Shown here one piece after another: positions 1 to 10,127 of a DNA stretch of 64,000 nucleotides. The number at the start of each line of letters is the position of its first letter. Position 1 is the first letter of the stretch. A program made the translations under genes and the position numbers. Origin of the DNA: Macrostomum hystrix (Eukaryota; Platyhelminthes; Macrostomidae); assembly GCA_950097015.1 (NCBI GenBank), contig CATNEN010000039.1, positions 10,944,001 to 11,008,000 of the forward strand. The letters are read 5' to 3'. The notes beneath the pieces are model-generated. The model saw only the letters and a program-made list of their open reading frames with translations, was not told the origin of the DNA and made no database searches.

Positions 1-126
1 CTATTTCGAAAGGCCAATTTTCTATTGGAAGTACCAAATGTTATTTTCTTGTCATTTCTCATCCAATTGTACTCTTTATTAAACATTTCTCTCCCGCTAG
101 AATGCCGCCATCCCGCTAACGGACCT

Positions 127-141
127 CTAGTGGCCCACTAG
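127..141. repeat. 15-bp perfect palindrome
   Basis: CTAGTGG and CCACTAG flank one central C. It lies beside the end of the LINE fragment; no function is evident and it may be chance. Confidence 0.3.
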
Positions 142-159
142 CGGCTTTCCCAGTGGGCT

Positions 160-1330
160 GTGGTCGAGGATGACACCTAAGCAACTAGTTTGCTTCTCCA
201 TGACGATGGGTTTGTCATAAAGAAGAAGATCCTCCAGTTTCGCTTGCTGGTGAACATAATGGCAACGGTCTTGGACTCTGAGCTTGAGGGTTTGAGGCCG
301 CAGCTATGAGCCCAGCATTGTGGACATTGTGGGCACGGTGGATGAAAGCTTGCAAAAGGTCTCTAAGGACCCGGGGTGAAGGTCCAGCCACAGTGGCAGT
401 GACATCGTCAGCATAGCCGATTTTCTGGACCGGGTGCGGGTAAGGGCTGCAGAGCAACTCGTCCATGACAAGGTTCCAAAGGATCGGACTAAGAACGCCA
501 CCCTGCGAGCCTCCCTTCTGGACTTTCACAGAGCGGGAGTGGCCAAGCAGGTGCGAGATGCAAGTTCGGTGAGAGATCATATACATGATCCAGCGGGTGA
601 GGTGCTCGTGCGTAGCCCGGCGCTCCAGGGCTCACCTAAAGGCTTCGAAGAGCACATTGTCAAAGGCACCATCAATGTCGAGGAAAAGCGAGAGAGCGAA
701 ACCGGTGCCAAGCACGGCGCGCTCCAGCTTGTCGGCAATGGCATGCAGAGCACTTTCGATGGAGCGTCCGGATCGAAAGGCGTACTGGTTAGCGGAGAGC
801 GGGGAGTTCCCCAGCTCAACGTGAGGAGGCGCCAAAGAACTAGCCTTTCAACAGCTTAAGAAAGAAGGATGTTAAGCTGATGGGGCGGAAGGCTTTGGCG
901 GAATGGTAGTCTCCCTTCCCAGGCTTGTGAATGAAGACGATGGTGGCTTCCTGCCAAGACCTGGGTACGTACCCGAGGGTGATACAGGCCTTAAACAGGT
1001 TGCAGAGGAGGCCGAGTAACCTGTCATTTTTCACCGCTTTATGTAGGGAGGCGGGGTAAATGTTGTCAGGTCCAGGCGACTTGAAAGGCGAGAAGGAATT
1101 GGCAGCGCGAGCTGTGCGTTCTATAGTGATAATGGTGGTCGCAAAGATGTGTTCACCCGGAGTGTGGTCCGGCGGGTCCTGTAGCGGCGCGGTTCGGGGG
1201 AAAGCGCTGGCGAGCATGATGTCCAGCGATTAACCAGGATTCTCAGCAAGCCAGCCATCCGGTCTTTTGATCACTGAGAGCTTCGACATTTTGTCAAGAG
1301 TGAGCGCTTTTTCGACGCGAGAAGTTGGGC
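160..1330 (-). mobile_element. LINE (non-LTR retrotransposon) reverse-transcriptase fragment
   Basis: Reading the minus strand from about 1330 down gives the linker and reverse-transcriptase region of a LINE in three overlapping frames. The first block (about 1217-840) has SPFKSPGPDNIYPASL and KAFRPISLTSFFLKLL. The second (835-632) has NQYAFRSGRSIESALHAI followed by FLDIDGAFDN, the first catalytic aspartate motif. The third (586-215) has GGVLSPILWNLVMDELL and the YADD active-site box, and ends near a LGVILDH motif at about 165. Frame changes between blocks show the copy is dead. The order and motifs fit the Jockey/R1-like LINEs that carry an AP-type endonuclease, but the clade is an inference. 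It lies in opposite orientation to the endonuclease piece next to it. Confidence 0.85.
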
Positions 1331-1399
1331 GGGCGCCGCTCTAAGTCGAGGCTCAAGAGAAGAAGAGGCTCAATCCTCCAGTTTCGCTTGCGGTTTTGA

Positions 1400-1941
1400 C
1401 TGTTTTTTCAAAACAAAACCTCAGGGCTGCTGTGTTCGCGAATATCAATCTCAAAGATCGGCATAGACCGGACCTCTCTGAAGAGACCTCTGTGTCATCC
1501 AAACGAACCACATTCTTCCGAACCGCACCGTCATCATCGCCTCTATCTACCTTCCTGGTGACTTTGAGCTGCTGGTGGCGGGCGAACTGCTGGTGGCGGG
1601 CGATGTTAACGCCCACCACACCTACTGGGGCAGTGTTACTTCCAACTGCAGAGTTAAGGATCTCCTTGCCTACATCTGCACCAGTAATATTGAGTTCTGC
1701 AACACGGGTGGCACACCCACCTTTGACAATGGGCGGAGGTCCTCGACGTCACCCTTGCCTCCCAAGGCCTGATCTCTCTGATCAGGGACTTGGCAGGTAT
1801 GGGACGAAAAGGAATATCTGTCTGACCATCGCTTCATTCGCTTCCGGTTGCAAAACTCCTACTCCAAGCCTGGTATTCCATGGAAAAGGAACGCCCGGAA
1901 CACTGACTAGACGGCCTTTGCGGACTCCGTGAAGCGCCAGA
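1400..1941 (+). mobile_element. LINE endonuclease-domain fragment (5' part)
   Basis: The plus strand encodes LVAGDVNAHHTYWGS at about 1578-1630, the GDxNAHHxxWGS box of AP-like LINE endonucleases. CNTGGTPTFDNGRRSS (about 1699-1750) and the late SDHRFIRF motif (about 1826) follow in the order expected for this domain. Frameshifts separate the motifs, so the copy is inactive. The domain breaks at 1941, where an inverted-repeat element is inserted, and resumes at 3055. This piece and the minus-strand reverse-transcriptase piece may derive from the same family. Confidence 0.8.
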
Positions 1942-3054
1942 CCAGAGACTTCTAGAAATAACAACTGGAACCGCAAGGCTTTCTTCTCCCCTGCAACTTG
2001 AGGCCGGTATTCGGCCAATCGTGTGAGCCAAAAGGGACACAGGATTTTCAGAATTCTGCTACTATTCCAAGTGGAAGTTCATTACCTTCGAATATTCTTA
2101 CTTTGAATTTACAAGTTTTCGTAAACAAATTATTTGAATTTTTCTGGATCGCGAGATTTATTTTATTTATTTTATTGATGATACTTGTATTAGTGATTGA
2201 TATTAAATGATAATAATACTTAATTTAAGTTCTGCGCTTCAATTTACAATTAACTAATATTTAGAAATTTTGTCTTTAGAAACATAATGCCGTTGCAGAG
2301 CTTGCGAATCCACTTTTGCAGCCAACTGCAGAGCACTTGTCTTTCAAAAACGGTAGTACCACACGCTGTTTAAGGTAATAAACTGGTAAAATAAATTGCA
2401 AAAATGCAGACAAAACTAACTCTTGTATATGTATACGTTAATGACACGCGCAGACGCGAAAAGTCATTTAAAAATATACATTTTACACGATTAAAAGTAT
2501 CCAAATTTAATTAACATCAACAGAAAAGTAAAATGACTTAATACAAGATCAATCGATTATCAGTTCTCGCAAAATTAATTTTAAGCAATTTTATTTTGTT
2601 AGTTTCGTTAGCTGCGGCAATCGGGCTAAAAGTAGCGGGACTGCCGCCACGGACTGCTACGCTCGCTGACAATAGTAGGAGTAAGCTATCGTCGCAGTTT
2701 TGCCGAAAAAAAATGTTTTTGATTTATTGGCTTAGAACGATCATAAATGCATCGATCATTTGTTCTTGAAGCTTAAATCGATTTTAAATTGCGATTTTGC
2801 AAGGTTAAAATTGAAATCGCAGAAGCATGGCGACGGTAGCATTCGGCCCGCTGTCGGGCCGCCGAAACTTTTCCCAGCGGGTTGTTGACCATATTATTTG
2901 TATTTTAATGCAATTATACTGAAATGATTGGGAAAAAACAGAAACATATTGGGGATAAAAAGACATTGGCAGATCCAGGAAAAGCTCACGCTTTTGTAGG
3001 CTGCAGTCAGAGACTTCTATAAATAACAAAGCTGTTACTTCTAGAAGTCTCTGG
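1942..3054. mobile_element. Non-autonomous DNA transposon (hAT-like?) nested in the LINE
   Basis: A 22-bp terminal inverted repeat starts at 1942 (CCAGAGACTTCTAGAAATAA) and its complement ends at 3054. If the repeat is taken to start with CAGAGACTT at 1943, the direct duplication GCCAGAC is present at 1936-1942 and 3054-3060. Removing the insert rejoins the LINE reading frame (SVKRQ then T). A CAGAG...CTCTG end with a 7-8 bp duplication suggests the hAT superfamily, which normally makes 8 bp. No transposase motif was recognised in the AT-rich interior. The right end is itself a hairpin: a second copy of the repeat lies at 3007-3028, facing the terminal one across a 4-base loop. Confidence 0.7.
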
Positions 3055-3620
3055 CCAGACTAACCAGTTATAAACTGCCGGTCCTGCCACCTGTCAGGAA
3101 GTGGCCGATCTCGCTGATCTACTCAGTGCGACCATACTGACAGCTCATGAAACCTCATGCCCCCTCAAAGCCTACAAAGGCAAAAAAATCAGCTCCCTGG
3201 TGGAACCCAGCGCTTGGAACCCTCCGGCGCAAGGCCCAATCCCTCCAGCGGATTGCGCGGAAAGCATGGACCCAGCTGACCTGACCGCTTACCAGGACGC
3301 GATTCGCGACTTAGAGCGTGACACCAGGAAAGCGAAGTCTGAAAAGTGGCCCCAATACTGCGGCAATTCATGCCCACGCTGACAAGAAAACTGATGAAAC
3401 GAAAACTGAGTCCCCGTTCGGGCGCCATGTTAAGAAAACTGAGAGACAGACTCAATTTTCTAGCTGGCCTGCAGGTGGCTTATGGAGAGCTAAGTCCAGT
3501 GAAAATTGTGCCCTGGACTATATATTTAAACATGGTTAAGTTGGACAGACCGGAGGAGGTTGGCGGTACGATAACAAAAGAGTGCGCGACTGAGGGTAGG
3601 AGAGGAGGCTAGAATAGAGG
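3055..3620 (+). mobile_element. LINE linker fragment (continuation after the insertion)
   Basis: The plus strand continues the LINE with EVADLADLLSATILTAHETS followed by CPLKAYKGKKISSL. This is the region between endonuclease and reverse transcriptase, where related LINEs have a cysteine-proline-leucine segment followed by basic residues. The frame is broken after about 3380, and only scattered similarity is likely to about 3620. It is the same insertion as the piece ending at 1941. Confidence 0.65.
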
Positions 3621-3685
3621 CTTAATTGAGCTCAGAGACCTTGTTGCTAGAGGCGAATTGTAAACCACTCTGCCGCTAACCCTTC
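3621..3685 (-). repeat. SINE family A, head fragment
   Basis: On the minus strand this short stretch matches the tRNA-like head of the SINE seen in full at 22633-22960. The shared part reads as a variant of 'gggaccttggtgcgagaggc' followed by a CTCTGCCGCTAACC A-box region. Only the head survives. Confidence 0.5.
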
Positions 3686-3689
3686 ATCA

Positions 3690-4413
3690 ACACATCTCAT
3701 AGCCCTATATAAGATAACACAGCGCTTCTATTTTCGATTTAGTTTATCTCTAAATACTTATTTGCAGGTCTAGTGTATTATTGATAACTGTACTAGATGA
3801 CTACAAACTCTTGATCCACTAACGATTTTTCTAGTCCCTCTGGGGAAATTCGTAACGATTAATGAGGAATTGTCCGATCTAGCAATTTAATTTGTAATTT
3901 TAAGACAAGCAAAGGTTTATAAAACGAAAGATTTAAGTTATGAACAGTTCATAATTTAGGTCTTCTCGCGGGGTGAGGGGAGGTCCGCCGCTGTGTTCGC
4001 GCTTCGCTGTTCTCAGAATACTGGTACTTTCTGCTTGTTTTACATAGCTCAAAACTGCTAGTTTTGCATCAGTGTCAATAAAAATGTTGCCACGCAAGAC
4101 CACCTCTGGAAAAGTCGGTTGCAAATGTTGGTTGAGATATCGCGTTGGGTGAATTCAAATGTATTTCTAAGTGAGTTACCTTTCTTACATTTTTTCGTCT
4201 CCTGTCCAATTCAAACATTATTTATTTATTTATTTCTTTTTATGCTTCACTAATTTTCCATTGAGCACTAAGAACTGCTCTGCTGTCACTTAGCCTACAG
4301 TGCAGCAGGTAGCACGGTATATTTTATTGTTCTCATCTCAATAGCACTATATTCTCTTTATAACTCGAATACCCTCTCCATCTGATATTTTATGCCGCTC
4401 TGCGCTTCGCCGT
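3690..4413. other. Upstream region of the hydroxylysine kinase gene
   Basis: AT-rich sequence with no long open frame and no repeat I recognise. It should hold the promoter, but no convincing core element can be assigned by eye. A possible 3' splice site ends at 4415, 26 nt before the start codon. Confidence 0.4.
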
Positions 4414-4441
4414 AGAATTCAAATTTCAAACTCATGTAAAG

Positions 4442-6270
4442 ATGACCGAGCAGCAGCACTTTGACATCATTCGGCCCTTGGTCAGTCCCTATCAGGCCGT
4501 GAAACTGTGCCTCGAGCTCTACGATTTCAACGCCATATTATGTCAAGAGTTGGTTAGCTACAAAGACAGGAACTTCCTGGTCACAGGCAGCTTCGCAGCT
4601 GGTGGCGAACATTCAACGGCCAGCTTTGTGCTGAAGATCACCAACAGTGTTGAGTCTGAAGGTGATATCGTAGGTAACAAAGCTTGTGCAAATTAGTTCT
4701 TTTCTCATGGCACTCTCAAGGCACATTGAGTTCAATTTACCTACTAAAATTTAAAATCAATGCATGATCTACCATCTCAAAAGCTCGCCTTCGGAGCCTC
4801 AGAGACAAAGCTGCAGGAGGAAATCAGGCTTGGGGATTTTCGAACAATTTTTCTATGGAAGCCGATACGGGCGTAAAGTGTTTGATGTGTGAACCTAGCA
4901 AGTCCACTAACGCCAAATGTTGCTAACATTACACAGCCCTGTCGTACAAGAAGGCAGTATAATTTTATTATTCTTGACTACAAGGAGATTCAAGTCAGCA
5001 AATCGTGCAAAAAACACACAGAGCAGCAGTGCCGTCTAATGCAGTCGGCATCCGAAGCCGGTCTGAAGGTGCAGTCGGTAGTAAAGACCCTGGCCGGAGA
5101 AACTGTCGCCAAGCGGACGCTAACCACACCGGCCGACTCGAGCGGTCGCCTGGTGGACCGGAAGCACGCAGTGCGCATGCTGACTTACCTGCCGGGAACG
5201 CCGCTTGGCGAGCGGCCAATGACGGCCGACACTCTGGAGAGCATCGCCAAGGAGATTGGTCGGGTCGACTGGCATCTGACGCATCATTTTCTGATGGACC
5301 GGCGAGCGAACGCGGCGGAGCTCAACCTGTGGAGCCTCCTGTCTGCACCGAAATTGGTAGACTATGTTCAGTACGTCCATGGCGAGGCCAGACAGCGAAT
5401 GGTGCGCGAGATTGTGGCCCAGTTTAGCTCCGTTGTAGGACAGGCCTCCGAGGGTTCTTTTACCAAAGGTGAGTCTTGCTATAGCGCTCGATTATCTTTG
5501 CTAATTTGTTTAAATCAAAAGAGAAACCAAAGGATGAATGGGAGCAACGGGCGTTCTAACCAGAAGATGTCTGGAGTTCGAATCGTAGCCGAGAAGAAGA
5601 TTCGTTCCCTTCAGCAAGGCAACTAAGCCCCCAATCGAGTAAATTAATCCAGCTGAAACGAACAACCAGCACCAGCATTAACTGGGAGGTTAATTCGTAT
5701 CCATTGACAGAAAAATGCACATCTGACCTGAATCTGGCCGCAATGAATGCAACTTGGGTTCATAATTTTTTTACATACTGTCTTCTAGTAAAACAAATTT
5801 AAGCTTTGCTTACCAATTTAGCCTTCATACATGGCGACCCGAACGAGTGCAACATTCTGGTCGACGGTGAGCCACCCATGTTCTCAGGTATACTCGACTG
5901 GCAGGACTCGCACACGGCCTACGCAGTATTCGACCTGGCCCTACTAATTATGTACACCAGCTTTGTGAAGGCGAAGGCCGACCCGACTGTGGACCCGTTC
6001 CGTCTCGTGGTGCCGCCGCTGGTTCGTGGCTACACGGCCGAGTTTCGCCTCTCCGAGGCCGAGTTGCGCCACCTGCCGCTGCTGGTTGCCACCCGGTTTG
6101 CGCAGTCGCTCACCCTGGGTGCCTACTCCTACGCCAGGGACCCGGGCAACGACTACCTGCTGACTACGGCGTGCAGCTGGAGTACACTGGACCGCCTGTG
6201 GAACGGGCACAAGAATCGGCTGGAGCAGCTCGGCTGTGAGTGGCTTGAGCTTACTCGAGCTCAGGAGTAG
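4442..6270 (+). CDS. HYKK: Hydroxylysine kinase (APH-fold small-molecule kinase), 3 exons
   Basis: Three exons, 4442-4673, 4995-5468 and 5822-6270, join at GT-AG sites (both introns phase 1) to give 384 residues; the human enzyme is similar in length. HYKK uses GTP to phosphorylate 5-hydroxylysine in lysine/collagen breakdown. Exon 1 carries the N-lobe (RNFLVTGSF, FVLKITN). Exon 2 carries RMLTYLPGTPLGERP, matching the family's RLLTYLPGRP segment. Exon 3 has the catalytic HGDPNECN motif (H239, D241, N246) and the metal-binding ILDW (D261). An in-frame TAA at 5800 excludes the earlier AG at 5788, so the AG at 5821 was chosen as acceptor. The start is the first ATG after a possible 3' splice site at 4415. 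The second intron holds a SINE. The reading frame is intact and the family assignment is firm. Confidence 0.93.
5535..5710 (+). repeat. SINE family C, diverged copy in HYKK intron 2
   Basis: It contains a B-box-like GGAGTTCGAATC within a tRNA-like head (about 5560-5590) and then a body similar to the copy at 50840-50990 (CTTCAGCAAGG..., AATTAATCCAGCTG). It is diverged and has no clear target duplication. Confidence 0.5.
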
Positions 6271-6889
6271 AGTATGCCGATATGTGAGCAATCTGGACGT
6301 GACCGCATCGAGACCGACTAAAAGATCCTGCTCACAAGCAGTTGTTTACTTGCATTGAGTACTTTAGCAGTCTTCTATAGATGTTTTTACGGCATACCTG
6401 TAATTGGGCAGCAGTAGACTGTTTCTGCAGTTGCATATTGAAGCTGATTTTCTCAGTTGTAGTGGGAAAAATTGTAATTACGAGTAAAATTTTAAATTTA
6501 CCTTTAGATGTGCACCGCATCTCTATAAAGACTAATAGAAATTTAACTCTAAAGAATATTGCATTGAAAAATCATCGCACATTATTCAGGTGCTTCTGCA
6601 GGCGAGTCAAATCTAATATAGAAATGAATCTTTGTTTTTAATCGTCAACTTACGATCGAGAGCAGCTTGAGAAAGAGCGTGCATAGGCGCGCGTAAGTGT
6701 TCACGAATTGCCATTGTGCGGTGTTTGAAGTGGCTTCTCTTGTTTCTCCGCCCAAGTGCTCAATCCCAACTCAACAATGCATTACGCAACACCATAGACA
6801 AATAAAACTTTAGATTTACGGCCTTTGATGGCCATATTTTATTATTACACTCAAGTGCACTCATTGGCACAGGATTGTCTACAAGAGAG
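6271..6889. other. 3' flank of HYKK, no gene seen
   Basis: AT-rich. No clear AATAAA was noted close to the stop codon, and only short chance frames occur. Confidence 0.4.
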
Positions 6890-7655
6890 TCAGAATAATA
6901 ATAGTTGCACTCTGGTCTGCCGGCGGGAGTGGTGCTCACACTGCAAAGCATATGCATTCGAGTTGGCAGAAACGGCGTTCAGCTGCATGGTGACTTTTTC
7001 TTGCGGCCTCCGAGAAGGAGAACGGCACGTCCAGTGCGATTCGAGATGTTGGGCAGGCTGGTACGGCAGAAAAAGTTGGCTCCAGGAGTATTCCAAAGTG
7101 GTGCGCGGACCGTCAAGAAGGGCAACCGGTTGGGAAGTGCGGCGGGCATGTATAGTCGGCCAGGAAAGTGACGACGAGTCTTCAGAGATGGCGCCGAAGG
7201 CGGTGTCCATTGCGAAGGCGAAGCCACCTTCCAGGACGATTCGGAAGGGATAACTTTTCGGCAGACGGGACGCGCGCTCGCAAGAGGTGAGAAGGAGGCT
7301 CCGTCATATGGTGCGGTACGATGGAAGTCCGGATTTAGTGTGGTGGGCTTCCATGCAGTGGCGCAGAGTTGTGCTGGCCGCAATTATGATCCTGAGGACC
7401 GAGTTCTGTGCGCGCACGAGGCGGTCCATAGACATCGGTAACTAGAAAGGTTGACAGGTCGGGCGGCGTAGCTAAGGACGCTCTGCTTAAGTGTCAGAAA
7501 AACACGACGGAGACTTATCAGGGCTCCGCCAGCCACGAGCAACGAGAGGCGGGAGAGAACGTGGTTGCGAGAGGCGACGCGAAGGATGACCATGAGGATG
7601 ATGAGTCTCCAGTCGAGTGTGACACCTAGGAACTTGAGATTAGGAGTGATGCGTT
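6890..7655 (-). mobile_element. LINE fragment, reverse-transcriptase thumb and 3' part
   Basis: Reading the minus strand from about 7650 gives LKFLGVTLDWRL, followed by RNHVLSRLSLLVAGGA and LKQSVLSYAARPV. These are the motifs after the YADD palm in Jockey/R1-type LINEs. The sequence below about 7380 continues in several frames with weak matches. It is 5'-truncated and frameshifted. It could belong to the same family as the piece at 160-1330, since both carry the LGVxLDxR-like box. Confidence 0.7.
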
Positions 7656-8510
7656 TTTATTGCTAAATATAATATATTTTTTACTTTCGAGGTCATATGG
7701 TACGATTGTAAATAAGGAAAAAAATTACCGGAATGATAAAAAGGCTAGTAGTAAAAGAAATAACAAACAATGAGCAACGGCATAGATCAGATTTTTTTCA
7801 GATGTTTTTAAGAAAAAGAGCGTAAAAATAAAAAAGAATAAACACTATAGAGATCTTGATGAAGTATTTTGTAAAAAATCGAAACGTCATATTTCTTTCT
7901 TAACAAATTAAACTAATCGAAACTAACTAGGAACCAAGGAGCACACCCACAGAATGAATAAACCTATACGGTACTACCTAACTGTGTCGTCGTTTTTTGT
8001 GCATGTCACGTTTTTTAATTAAAGCGCAACGCCAGTAACAGCAAGTTGTTTGTGATTTAAATGAATAATTTGTGAACCTTAACAGAATACAGAGCCTATC
8101 AAGTTATGATTTTTGCTAGGCCCTAATACCAAATTGCAGAACAAATCGTGTATATTTTACCAAGAGTGATAGAGAGCTAGCTATCTAGCTATCGCCAATA
8201 ATAAAAAATCTTACCAAGAACATTATAAATCTTAAAATTTCTATGACCTTTCTCTGGAATTATTAGATACTCACATTATTCAAACACTATCTGAACTTAA
8301 GGTTAAGGGCTTTTTGTTTGCACACTGCCACACTTACTGCATGCAGTATGCCATGGTGTGTCCCTAGGAAGGACAATATCCTAGTTTATTTTTTTATACA
8401 GACTACTTCAGGATTGCAATCAGTAGTTTTTTAATACAACATTGAGAGCTGCTGTGCTGATGTACCATAGTCAGGAAAGTGGTACAGCATGTGCCAGAAT
8501 AAATTTTGGA
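7656..8510. other. AT-rich intergenic DNA, nothing recognised
   Basis: Low-complexity A/T stretches and short frames only; no repeat family or gene was identified. Confidence 0.4.
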
Positions 8511-8519
8511 GGGACAATC

Positions 8520-8776
8520 TATGTGCCATCTGTGTGCTGTCTGTGCACCATCTGTGTGCCATCTATGCGCTGTTTCTGTCCCCTAACCCTGACCCTACAC
8601 AGAAAAGCATCTGATAAGGGTATATGACCCTGTTACCCTTTGCGTGCACTGCGCTTGTGCACCAATATGCGCCATGACCCTTTGTGTGCACCACACTTGT
8701 GCACCAATATGAGCCGAGACCCTTTGTGTGCACCGGGCTTGTGTGCCAATATGTGCCAAGACCTTTTGTGTGCACA
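8520..8776. repeat. Short tandem repeat, GTGTGC-rich minisatellite
   Basis: Left part: 'ccatctgtgtgc'-type units of about 12 bp (8524-8570). Right part: three imperfect units of about 41 bp, each with CCCTTTGTGTGCACC and TTGTGCACCAATATG (8632-8775). Differences between units are scattered. No coding signal is evident. Confidence 0.6.
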
Positions 8777-8840
8777 GGAATTTTCCCCCTCACAGGCCAC
8801 CTTCCTGAGTATGCTGATGTATAGTTTATATTCATTTTAA

Positions 8841-10080
8841 TTTAACTATATTTAATCACTCAATGTTTTAGAATTTCAATAGTAATTTCAAAAATAAAAC
8901 TATTTGTATACAAAAAGCAGCAAGCTGTTTTTATTTTAATAAATCTTTGTCTGTGTTTTTCTTATTATTTTAATTTAGCTTAATCTTATTTTAATAGGCA
9001 CTTAGGCCTGTTTCCATTTTCGACTTTTGCTGCTAGTCTTCTTTTATAAGAACAATAAATCATGCATAGAATCTGAATTTGCATATCTTTTCACCAAGTA
9101 ATTTCTAATGCAACACATAATTAAGTTGGTCCATAGTCTGGATCATGTTGGGTGCAAGTCAAAAGGAAAATATAGAAATTTTATTTGTATGCCAAGGATA
9201 GACAGATTTTTTAAATTGCATATACCATTGCACACCAATGTGACCACCAGAAATTTCCTATGTATTTTTATTTTCTTAGTGTACACCAGCATTGATTTTT
9301 TGGTTCCATGCAGAAATGGTATACACAATTTTATGCTGAGAAATTAGCTACAGACATCTTTCTAAAATGTAAAAAATTATTCTAAAAACAAGAAAAAAAT
9401 ATTCAACTGGCAATGATTACCTAGGACCAAATAATCTATTTTTGCTTCACAGATTGTCTTATTAGCATTAACTATCCTCTATAATTGAATAGAGGACCAA
9501 CTATAAGACAGTAATATATAATAATATATTCCCCATTGATACCAAGTGTCTAGGGCAATAAATGGTTGAGTGACTTGTTTATTGATCAATGCAAAGCCAA
9601 GAGTATGTGATGTATCCCCCACTTAAACTTAGAAGCAGCATAACAGGGAAAGCAGTGTCAAGGGGGCATTTAGTCCTCCTTGTGGGGTTGTGGGGTTTGG
9701 AGCCCCAAATAAAAAACATCGAGAAAATTAACAAAAATATTTTATGTCTATAGTCAAATTAAATTTGAGCTCTGAGTGAAGTAAAGTGAAATTTACTGTG
9801 AGCAGTTAGAAGCAGCATTTTTATATTGTCTATGGGCGAGTTAAATAAACCAATAAAGCAAACAAATGAAGTTTACATAGAAAACATAGAGTTTAGTATA
9901 TAAAGCACAGCATATGATATATTTAGAAGTTTTTGAAATTTTTTTGGTAGATTATTAACTTGTCTATGGTCTAGTCAAGATATAGTAAAACACAAAAATT
10001 TCTATTTGTTTGACAGCTTTGTGAAATTTATCGATTCGTTTGAGAGCACCTCAATGAGTTTGACGACCCAACCGTGGCCA
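8841..10080. other. AT-rich 5' flank of topoisomerase I, nothing recognised
   Basis: No gene, SINE or LINE motif was recognised over 1.2 kb. It presumably contains the topoisomerase promoter. A pyrimidine-rich tract with an AG at 10110-10111 ends the stretch. Confidence 0.4.
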
Positions 10081-10127
10081 ATTGTTAATTATTTTTAACT
10101 CCTTTCTTCAGCCAACAGTCAAGCCTC

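Noticed and set aside
434-859. Plus-strand frame of 141 codons
   Set aside because: It is the reverse shadow of the LINE reverse-transcriptase fragment, which has clear motifs on the minus strand.
1353-1619. Minus-strand frame sharing SETGG with the LINE piece at 215-250
   Set aside because: The match is about 17 bases; it may be a scrap of the same LINE but does not support a feature.
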